DNA of 6,093 nt from Pseudomonadota bacterium (lineage in GTDB: Bacteria > Pseudomonadota > Gammaproteobacteria > Steroidobacterales > Steroidobacteraceae): the NCBI GenBank assembly GCA_021808035.1, contig JAKBCG010000161.1:1-6093 (forward strand), in the 5' to 3' direction. Below the pieces are notes generated by a model that was not told the DNA's origin, made no database searches, and saw only the letters and a list, made by a program, of their open reading frames with translations. The position numbers were made by a program, and so were the translations under genes. Below, one piece after another: positions 1-4,962 of this stretch. Position 1 is the first letter of the stretch, and each line of letters opens with the position of its first letter.

Positions 1-522
1 TCCGCACAAAGCGGCCGGGATCCGGGAGGACCCGCCGGTGTCCGTGCCGAGTCCCGCCCGCACGAGCCCGGCGGCGATCGCCGCCGCGGTGCCGCCGCTG
101 CTGCCGCCGGCGAAGCACCCTAGATCATGCGGATTGCGGACGGGGCCGAAGGCGGCGTTGTTGCTGGTGATCCCGTATGCGAGCTCATGCAGGTTCGTCT
201 TGCCGACGATCTCGGCGCCGGCGGCTCGGAGTCGCGCGATCGCCACGGCATCGCGCGTCGCGACGTGATGCCGCAGCGCCGGGGTTCCGAGCGTGCAGGG
301 CATGCCGGCGACATCGATATTGTCTTTGACGACGATCTGGCATCCGGCGAGCGTCGCACGGTCCAGGGTGCTCGGGACCGTCGTGACCAGCGGCCAGGCA
401 CCGCTCCTGCCCTCATCGAAACGCCGCGCGATATCGGGTTCGAGGAACGTGAACGCGTCGAGTTCGCGCCACCGTGGGTGAACCGCAATTTCCTGCAGGA
501 TCGTTCGCGGGTCGAGGCGCAT
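1..522 (-). CDS. Amidase signature family hydrolase (partial, N-terminal 174 codons)
   Basis: This minus-strand gene starts with ATG at 522 and runs off the left edge with no stop, so only 174 residues are visible out of the roughly 450-500 usual for the family. The amidase signature is clear. Lys66 (VVKDNID) is the expected general base. The Gly-Ser-rich loop GGSSGG has Ser141 as the cis-Ser. Ser165 in GTDTGGSSRIPA is the expected nucleophile, 24 residues after the cis-Ser as in FAAH-type enzymes. The NLHELAYGITSNN and FGPVRNP segments resemble indoleacetamide and mandelamide hydrolases, but the substrate cannot be assigned. Such enzymes hydrolyse amides to acid plus ammonia or amine. I see no signal peptide, so it is probably cytoplasmic. 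No strong Shine-Dalgarno precedes the ATG, and no alternative in-frame start lies just upstream. A promoter candidate ends about 40 bases upstream. Family assignment is secure; a link to the NRPS is speculative. Confidence 0.93.
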   Translation of the reverse strand, partial: MRLDPRTILQEIAVHPRWRELDAFTFLEPDIARRFDEGRSGAWPLVTTVPSTLDRATLAGCQIVVKDNIDVAGMPCTLGTPALRHHVATRDAVAIARLRAAGAEIVGKTNLHELAYGITSNNAAFGPVRNPHDLGCFAGGSSGGTAAAIAAGLVRAGLGTDTGGSSRIPAALCG

Positions 523-567
523 CGTGGCGGATTCGCAACATTCCCGGGGACCGTAATTCTTGCATAC

Positions 568-597
568 GGTATACTCCCGGCCGCCGGCCGCGATCAA
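568..597 (-). promoter_or_regulatory. Putative sigma70-type promoter for the amidase gene
   Basis: Read on the minus strand, TTGATC (597-592) is followed after 18 bp by TATACC (573-568). Each hexamer matches the sigma70 consensus at 4 of 6 positions. The predicted transcription start is near 561, giving a leader of about 40 nt before the ATG at 522. The two A-tracts immediately upstream could serve as an UP element. The call rests on eye matching only. Confidence 0.4.
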
Positions 598-606
598 TAC
601 CCGCGT

Positions 607-624
607 GATTTTTTGGGATTTTTT
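607..624. repeat. Two phased A-tracts (direct repeat GATTTTTT, 10-bp period)
   Basis: On the plus strand GATTTTTT occurs at 607-614 and again at 617-624, so two six-base A/T tracts are exactly one helical turn apart. Read toward the amidase they are AAAAAATC repeated, at about -48 to -63 from the predicted start. In-phase A-tracts bend DNA, and A-rich sequence here can act as an UP element. They stand out in a window that is otherwise very GC-rich. Confidence 0.6.
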
Positions 625-640
625 CTGATCGCGATCAGAA
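623..640. promoter_or_regulatory. 18-bp perfect palindrome, candidate FNR/CRP-family operator
   Basis: TTCTGATCGCGATCAGAA is its own reverse complement over all 18 bases. Its core, TGAT-N4-ATCA, is that of FNR-type boxes (TTGAT-N4-ATCAA), with C and G in place of the outer T and A. Its centre lies about 70 bp upstream of the predicted amidase transcription start, a spacing typical of class I activator sites. It is not followed by a T-tract on either strand in the direction of a gene, so it is a poor terminator for the S10 gene. The binding factor is unknown. Confidence 0.45.
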
Positions 641-666
641 TTTATCGACGATCGTGGATGGCCGGA

Positions 667-2220
667 TCAATTCACATGATCGGTCCGGCGAATGAACGCC
701 ACGACGTTGTCGTGGAGCTGTTTCAGGGCTGGCAAATGCACGTAGATCATGTGCCCGGAGCGGTAGTACCGATACTCGATGTTGTGTTGCAGCGTCGGCG
801 GAATCGGCAGGTGGTGCAGTTCGAACCAGCCTTCGTAGTACGGCGTCGAGATGTCGAAATAACCGCTGTTCACCATCACCTGCAGGTCCGGATTGCGCTT
901 CATCGCGACCGCGAGATCCGGCAGCACGTTCGGCAACGCGATCAGCTCGCGATGCGCGCCGGGCGGCTCGTGCCGGTAGTCCCAGCGGCCATAGACCGGG
1001 ATCCCGGGCCGGTAGTCCATCCCTTTACCGTAATGCAAGGTTTCGCGTACGTAGGCATTGAACGCGGACACGTAGGCCGAGCTGATCGCCGCGCTCTGTG
1101 GATCGTATTCGGCGAGTCGACTGAGCGGATCGAGGGTGGGCCCCGTGAATCGGGTGTCGAGCGTGCCGGTGGTCAGATCCTGTTTCGCGAGCAGCTCCTT
1201 TTGAAAGGCGCCGTACTCGATTCGCAGATCCGACTTCAGGAGATACGCGATCGGCAGGCCGGTGTCGGCATGCAATTCGCCGGCGATCCTGCGCCGCTCA
1301 ACCGCGGGCAGCTCGTTGCCCTGCATCAGCGCGAGCGCGTAATCCGTCGTCGCGAAACGTTCGACCCGGTCGAGCAGGGTTCGCAGGTGCTGCGGTGGTC
1401 CCGGCAGCACGTGGTGATACCAGGCGGTCGCCGCGTAGCTCGGCAAGGCGACGACGTACGGCAGGTCGACCGACGGATTGAGCCGCGGATCGTCCGGCAT
1501 CAAGTCCCAGTCGAGAATCAGCGATTGCAGGATCACCCCGTTGAGGTCGATGTCCTCCCGCTGCAATGCCAGCGCGAGGCCCGCCGCGCGCATCGTGCCG
1601 TAGCTCTCGCCATACAGGTATTTCGGCGAGTTCCAGCGATCGTATCGGGACAGGAACTGCCGGACGAACACCGCGAACGCGTGGATGTCCTGATCGACGC
1701 CGTAGAAAGACTTGTCGGCGTTCGGCCCGCCGATCCGGCTGAAGCCGGTACCGGGCGCGTCGACGAACACGAGGTCGCTCGCGTCGAGCAGGCTCTCGTC
1801 GTTGCTCACCAACCGGTACGGTGCCGGCGGCGTGTGGGTGTGATCGGCGGTGAGCACCCGGACCGGCCCGAACGCGCCCATGTGCAGCCAGACGGAGGAG
1901 GAGCCGGGACCGCCGTTGAACAAGAAGGTGATCGGGCGGTCTGCGGCCCGGACACCGCGACGAAAATAAGCGACGTAGAACATCGATGCTTCGGCCGCCG
2001 GATTCTTCGGGTCGCCGGGCGCCGCGTCCGCCTTCCAGCCCTGCGGATGCACGACGAGCGTTCCGGCGACCGCTCGGTAGTCGATCCGCGCTCCATTCAC
2101 GGTAACGGACCCCGTCGTACGGGTCTCGGTCGCTTTGAAGTCCGGCGTGCGCGCTGGCTCGGCGCCCCTCGCGGTGAACACGCCACAGTAGAGCAGCACG
2201 GCGAGCGCGCGTCGGTTCAT
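667..2220 (-). CDS. S10 family serine carboxypeptidase-like protein, exported
   Basis: The gene encodes 517 residues, a normal length for bacterial S10 peptidases. These alpha/beta-hydrolases usually remove C-terminal residues from peptides at acid pH. The first 20 residues form a Sec-type signal (MNRR, then a hydrophobic run, with likely cleavage after ARGA at residue 20), so the mature protein should be periplasmic or secreted. NGGPGSSS at 102-109 is the oxyanion-hole motif. The catalytic triad is Ser206 (GESYGT), Asp456 (NSGYFDISTPY) and His490 (RSGHMIY), all intact. The ATG at 2220 overlaps the TGA of the upstream Rieske gene as ATGA, which indicates one transcript and translational coupling. 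The frame is open further upstream to 2976, but that part lies antiphase within the Rieske gene and lacks family features. A role in trimming or inactivating a peptide product is possible but unproven, and acyltransferase activity is known for some eukaryotic S10 relatives. Confidence 0.95.
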   Translation of the reverse strand: MNRRALAVLLYCGVFTARGAEPARTPDFKATETRTTGSVTVNGARIDYRAVAGTLVVHPQGWKADAAPGDPKNPAAEASMFYVAYFRRGVRAADRPITFLFNGGPGSSSVWLHMGAFGPVRVLTADHTHTPPAPYRLVSNDESLLDASDLVFVDAPGTGFSRIGGPNADKSFYGVDQDIHAFAVFVRQFLSRYDRWNSPKYLYGESYGTMRAAGLALALQREDIDLNGVILQSLILDWDLMPDDPRLNPSVDLPYVVALPSYAATAWYHHVLPGPPQHLRTLLDRVERFATTDYALALMQGNELPAVERRRIAGELHADTGLPIAYLLKSDLRIEYGAFQKELLAKQDLTTGTLDTRFTGPTLDPLSRLAEYDPQSAAISSAYVSAFNAYVRETLHYGKGMDYRPGIPVYGRWDYRHEPPGAHRELIALPNVLPDLAVAMKRNPDLQVMVNSGYFDISTPYYEGWFELHHLPIPPTLQHNIEYRYYRSGHMIYVHLPALKQLHDNVVAFIRRTDHVN

Positions 2221-3179
2221 CGTCGATACTCCTGTGGATCCTCTCGGGCGCCCCGGATCCGATCGAAATAGATCTTGCGGAACGCCAGAGTCGGTCGATC
2301 GGTAGCGACCGAGACCTCCCGCGACGCGGGCGGAACCTCGCGAGGAACCGAGGACTCCACAATGCGTCGATCTTCCGCCGCGATGCGGGCATTCATCCGT
2401 CGAAACACGGGATCGAGCAATCGCGTCTTCGCGAAATTGCGGACCGTGATCAGCGTCAATCGAGTTCGACCTTCGAGTTCCGGCGTGCACACCGCGAGCA
2501 GGCGAAACAGCCGGCCCGGCGGGTCGATCACGAGTTCCATCGCATTGGGAAACCGGTACGCGAGCCGGCCGCTTCCTGCGGCTTCTCCGTCGACCTCGCG
2601 GGTGATGTCCGCGCCGTACGGAGTCGACTGCCAGTGCATCCGCATCGGGCGATCGACGTAGGGAGCGAGCCGGCGTCCGATCGTCGCACGGTGCACGAAC
2701 GGCAAGTGCGGCGTGTCGAGCATGTTCTCCATCACCCGAGTCCAGTGCGCATCCCATACCGAGGACTGCGCGCACAGCGCGACGTCGTTCCGGCGCAGCG
2801 CCTCGATCGGCACCGGTTCGTCGTCCGGATCGAATCCGGTGTACAGCCAGACGAGCCCCTGGTGCTCGCGCACGATCAAGGCCTGCGCGCCGAGGCGCTC
2901 CGACTTGGCGTCGGGATTCCAGGGCACCCGGCAATTGCGGCCGTCGCGGTCGAATCGCCAGCCGTGGAACGGGCACTCGACGATCCCGTCGCGAACGTTG
3001 CCGAGCGACAAAGCGACGCCGCGGTGCGGGCAGCGATCGACCAGCGCGGCGACTTTGCCGGCCGCGTCCCGAAACAGTACGACTCGCTCACCGGCGATCA
3101 CGAACGGTGTCAATCGGTCGGTGCGAATTTCGCTGGCGAGCGCAACGATGACCCAGAGCCGCGAGAAGTTCTCGAACAA
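2217..3179 (-). CDS. Rieske [2Fe-2S] non-heme iron oxygenase, oxygenase subunit
   Basis: The 320-residue protein begins at a TTG codon (MFENFSRLW). The N-terminal Rieske domain binds a [2Fe-2S] cluster through Cys50 and His52 (CPHRG) and Cys69 and His72 (CPFHGW). The catalytic domain carries N152-x2-D155-x2-H158-x4-H163, which holds the bridging Asp155 and the two His ligands of the mononuclear iron. Asp270 (AAEDRRIVE) is the likely third ligand. The architecture and the ending SVATDRPTLAFRK resemble the VanA and pheophorbide-a-oxygenase-like branch, which carries out hydroxylations or O-demethylations with O2 and electrons from a reductase. No reductase or ferredoxin gene is in the window. 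It is the first gene of a two-gene unit with the S10 peptidase, overlapping it by 4 bp. A frame opening upstream to 3605 is rejected because it covers the divergent promoter region and the DUF167 gene. The substrate is unknown; oxidative tailoring of a peptide is one possibility. Confidence 0.94.
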   Translation of the reverse strand: MFENFSRLWVIVALASEIRTDRLTPFVIAGERVVLFRDAAGKVAALVDRCPHRGVALSLGNVRDGIVECPFHGWRFDRDGRNCRVPWNPDAKSERLGAQALIVREHQGLVWLYTGFDPDDEPVPIEALRRNDVALCAQSSVWDAHWTRVMENMLDTPHLPFVHRATIGRRLAPYVDRPMRMHWQSTPYGADITREVDGEAAGSGRLAYRFPNAMELVIDPPGRLFRLLAVCTPELEGRTRLTLITVRNFAKTRLLDPVFRRMNARIAAEDRRIVESSVPREVPPASREVSVATDRPTLAFRKIYFDRIRGAREDPQEYRR

Positions 3180-3191
3180 TCCACAAACTCC
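3177..3191 (-). promoter_or_regulatory. Ribosome binding site and TTG start of the Rieske gene
   Basis: On the minus strand GGAG (3191-3188) is followed after 8 bases by TTG (3179-3177). No in-frame ATG or GTG lies near the conserved N-terminus. The residues after TTG (FENFSRLW) match the usual first residues of this oxygenase type, so the TTG is chosen as the start. Confidence 0.7.
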
Positions 3192-3227
3192 GATCCGTCG
3201 CGATCCGCGGTCGATCGTCAGCTGCAA

Positions 3228-3256
3228 AATATACCCGTCCGTCCGCCGGTCGAAAA
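3228..3256 (-). promoter_or_regulatory. Putative promoter of the Rieske-S10 operon
   Basis: On the minus strand TATATT (3233-3228, 5 of 6 to the -10 consensus) lies 17 bp downstream of a weak -35, TTTTCG (3256-3251). The predicted start near 3221 gives a leader of about 40 nt before the TTG. The region also lies upstream of the divergent DUF167 gene, for which I see no convincing promoter. Confidence 0.45.
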
Positions 3257-3320
3257 CATGCGATGATCGATCCGTCGGACCGAGCCCGGCCCGCTGTGGG
3301 GACGGTGGAGGAGCGCCGCG

Positions 3321-3545
3321 ATGATGGTGCGCATCAAGGTCAAGCCGAATTCGCGTATCCAGAGTCTCTCGCCGGAACCCGACGGCTCGTGGCGGGCACA
3401 GCTGCGGTCGCCGCCGGTCGATGGAAAGGCGAACGCGGAACTCGTCGCGCTCGTCGCCGAGCACTTCGGCTGCCCCCGATCCGCGGTGACGATCAAATCG
3501 GGTCTGTCCGGTCGCTCGAAGCTCGTCCGCATCGAGGGGTTGTGA
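3321..3545 (+). CDS. DUF167 (YggU) family protein
   Basis: This small protein of 74 residues (73 if the second ATG at 3324 is used) has the full DUF167 pattern. An N-terminal strand carries VKPNSR, the central segment is PPVDGKANAELVALVAEHFG, and the end is SAVTIKSGLSGRSKLVRI. The length is typical of the family, which folds as a small alpha/beta unit and has no established biochemical role. A strong Shine-Dalgarno, GGAGGAG (3307-3313), lies 7 bases before the first ATG and 10 before the second. It is divergent from the Rieske gene across 141 bp. It is usually a conserved housekeeping gene, so its position here may mark the edge of the NRPS-associated region. It is probably cytoplasmic. Confidence 0.9.
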   Translation: MMVRIKVKPNSRIQSLSPEPDGSWRAQLRSPPVDGKANAELVALVAEHFGCPRSAVTIKSGLSGRSKLVRIEGL

Positions 3546-3585
3546 CCTGCCGAGTCCACCGACCCGCTCTGCCGCGATCCGTGAA

Positions 3586-3599
3586 CCCGAGGACTCGGG
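3586..3599 (+). terminator. Weak hairpin downstream of DUF167
   Basis: CCCGA-GGAC-TCGGG forms a five-pair stem with a four-base loop, 40 bases after the DUF167 stop. No T-run follows, so it is at best a weak or Rho-assisted termination signal. Confidence 0.2.
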
Positions 3600-3678
3600 G
3601 CGCATCGCGCTTCGGCACGCCGCGTGTCACACGATTGTCATGCGCCGGACCGCTGCGCGGAGCGGCTCGTGGCGAGAC

Positions 3679-3707
3679 TTGACGAACCCAGCGGGTTTCG
3701 TGATGCT
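3679..3707 (+). promoter_or_regulatory. Putative promoter of the AraC-type regulator gene
   Basis: TTGACG (3679-3684, 5 of 6 to the -35 consensus) is followed after 17 bp by GATGCT (3702-3707), a poor -10 with 3 of 6 matches. A strong -35 with a weak -10 suggests dependence on an activator. The imperfect inverted repeat at 3682-3701 fills the spacer. The leader to the GTG start would be about 100 nt. Confidence 0.35.
3682..3701. repeat. Imperfect inverted repeat upstream of the AraC gene
   Basis: ACGAACCC-AGC-GGGTTTCGT has arms that pair fully except for one extra T in the right arm. It lies between the predicted -35 and -10, where a bound protein would affect transcription. CGAAC and GTTTCG, the outer parts of the arms, recur in the same order in the repeat upstream of the NRPS (4889-4910), with 7 and 11 bases between them respectively. 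Confidence 0.45.
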
Positions 3708-3815
3708 TGATCGAGTGTTCTTCGGCACGTCTTGCTCGCTCGTCGGGTGCTCCCGAGGTGCCCGGGCAGGGCGCGGTCCAGGAAGCGTGCAAGTCGGTCG
3801 CAGGGACGGGGCAAG

Positions 3816-4823
3816 GTGACCACGGAGTCGGTTTTCGACGCGCCGCTACCGGCTTTCATCGATCGGCGAAGCACGTTGACGGTGTCGCCGTCGGAGCGAT
3901 TCGATCAGTGGCGCGCGTGGCATCCGACGGTTGAGCTGAATCCGCTCACGAAGTCCGCCGCGCGCGGGCTCGAAGCGCAGGTGCTTCGCTATCGCTTGCC
4001 GGACGGGACCGTCTTCGGATTCACTCGAAGCGGGGAGATCGAAAGCCGCTTCGGACGGCTCAGTTCGGCGAACTATTTCCTGTTCAGCGCGGTGATGTCC
4101 GGTGGCGCGATCTCGAGCGCCGGGAAACATGAGCTCCCGATGCGCCCGGGCAATCGCCTTTATCTCATCGACGGACGCAGGCCCTTGCGTACCCGGGGGT
4201 CCGCCGACTTGTCGCATGTGTATCTGGTGTTGCCACGCGAGCCGGCGATCGAGGTGATCACGCGCGACCCGCTGTCCGGTCCGCATGCCGTCCTCGGCGT
4301 CGAGAGCCGGGGCCTGTTGGCGATCGCGTTCGCGCAGCTGCAGGCGCTATTGCATCACCTGAAGGACTTGAGCGAGCCGGCCGTGGCAGAGGTGATCCGC
4401 TCGGCGGCCGGCCTCGTGACGTTCGGTCTGAAGCAACAATTCGGCGGTACGAGCGACGTCGACCGACCGGTCGCGTACGAAATGGTGTATTTGTCGGCTC
4501 GCCGGATGATGGAGACGTACTGCGGCAATCCGCAGCTGACCGCGTCGTCGATCGCGGTCGCGATCGGTTGTTCGCGCGCTCACCTGTATCGAGCCTTCGC
4601 GACGCAGGGGTTGTCGGTCGCGGAGGTGTTGCGCGACATCCGCTTGCAAAAAGCCCAAGCGCTCCTCGAGGATCCGCGGCCGCGACCGCTCGGGCAGATC
4701 GCCGCCCACGTGGGATTCTCCGATCCATCCTCGTTCAGCCGCGTCTTTCGTGCGGCGTTCGGGATGACGCCTCGGCAATGGCGTCAGCTCACGCGCAGTG
4801 GCGCTTCATCGCTGAGACGATAA
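3816..4823 (+). CDS. AraC family transcriptional regulator
   Basis: From the GTG at 3816 the protein has 335 residues. The N-terminal two thirds resemble the sensor part of AraC-type regulators that begin with a SERFDQWR-like helix and then a beta-rich cupin-like region (the MRPGNRLYLIDGRRPL stretch is typical). The C-terminal DNA-binding domain has both helix-turn-helix units: the first at about 241-265 (LTASSIAVAIGCSRAHLYRAF), the second at about 291-320 (LGQIAAHVGFSDPSSFSRVF), followed by GMTPRQWR. The GTG is preferred over TTG 3732 and GTG 3747 because conserved sequence begins only after it. A weak AGGGA lies 9 bases upstream. The gene lies 139 bp before, and codirectional with, the NRPS, making it a likely pathway regulator. 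The ligand is unknown. Family assignment is firm; the start and the regulatory target are inferred. Confidence 0.92.
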   Translation: MTTESVFDAPLPAFIDRRSTLTVSPSERFDQWRAWHPTVELNPLTKSAARGLEAQVLRYRLPDGTVFGFTRSGEIESRFGRLSSANYFLFSAVMSGGAISSAGKHELPMRPGNRLYLIDGRRPLRTRGSADLSHVYLVLPREPAIEVITRDPLSGPHAVLGVESRGLLAIAFAQLQALLHHLKDLSEPAVAEVIRSAAGLVTFGLKQQFGGTSDVDRPVAYEMVYLSARRMMETYCGNPQLTASSIAVAIGCSRAHLYRAFATQGLSVAEVLRDIRLQKAQALLEDPRPRPLGQIAAHVGFSDPSSFSRVFRAAFGMTPRQWRQLTRSGASSLRR

Positions 4824-4843
4824 GCCAAAAACTCCGAGACGCA

Positions 4844-4936
4844 GCGCCAAATCCGGCGCCGTAATCTTCCGATGGGGGAGTGTTGGCGCGAACGGTGATC
4901 CACCGTTTCGCACGAGCCGCTTTCCCATTGCGCCAA
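4844..4936 (+). repeat. Three copies of GCGCCAA/TTGGCGC in the NRPS leader
   Basis: GCGCCAA occurs at 4844-4850, its reverse complement TTGGCGC at 4883-4889, and GCGCCAA again at 4930-4936. The middle copy can pair with either flanking copy but not both at once. The first copy can also fold locally with GGCGC at 4855-4859 (loop AAATCC). The second and third copies would enclose the inverted repeat at 4888-4911, apart from a two-base overlap at its left edge. This gives mutually exclusive RNA folds. Each element is only 7 bp, and chance matches are common in GC-rich DNA. Confidence 0.4.
4888..4911. repeat. Inverted repeat in the AraC-NRPS intergenic region
   Basis: AACGGTG (4891-4897) and CACCGTT (4901-4907) are perfect inverted arms around ATC. 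They extend outward to GCG and CGC with one extra T in the right arm, giving ten paired positions and one bulge. No T-run follows, so it is a weak terminator candidate for the AraC gene. It could be an operator or a leader hairpin, 52 bp before the NRPS start. It shares the CGAAC/GTTTCG outer arms with the repeat upstream of the AraC gene. Confidence 0.5.
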
Positions 4937-4962
4937 GCGCATCTTTCGGTCGGAGAAAATTC

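Larger units (their letters stand above)
3546..3815. other. Non-coding interval between DUF167 and the AraC regulator gene
   Basis: No frame here has protein family features. The stretch holds several short inverted repeats (3586-3599, 3623-3633 CGTGT-C-ACACG, 3650-3665 CCGCT/AGCGG, 3682-3701) and a TTGACG promoter element. In the AraC frame there are upstream TTG (3732) and GTG (3747) codons, but the sequence they would add is Arg-rich and unlike the family's N-terminus. Confidence 0.55.

Noticed and set aside
623..640. The 18-bp palindrome as a terminator for the S10 gene
   Set aside because: On the minus strand it is followed by A-runs rather than T-runs, so it does not look like an intrinsic terminator in the direction of transcription.
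2155..2220. Possible lipoprotein signal in the S10 protein (Cys at residue 12)
   Set aside because: The residue before the Cys is Tyr, which does not fit a lipobox. A signal peptidase I site after ARGA is more plausible.
127..2271. Very long open frame on the plus strand (714 codons) across the amidase and S10 genes
   Set aside because: It is antisense to two genes with intact catalytic motifs, its translation is Arg/His/Asp-rich with no family features, and long antisense frames are expected in GC-rich coding DNA.
2221..2976. N-terminal extension of the S10 frame into the Rieske gene
   Set aside because: The extension is antiphase within a convincing Rieske gene. The internal ATG at 2220 starts a proper signal peptide and overlaps the upstream stop as ATGA.
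3180..3605. Upstream extension of the Rieske frame to an ATG at 3605
   Set aside because: It runs antisense through the DUF167 gene and the divergent promoter region and lacks conserved sequence.
4872..4898. Eight-codon mini-ORF (MGECWRER) in the NRPS leader, overlapping the TTGGCGC element
   Set aside because: It could act as a leader peptide, but no Shine-Dalgarno precedes it and there is no run of one regulatory codon. Chance is the simpler explanation.
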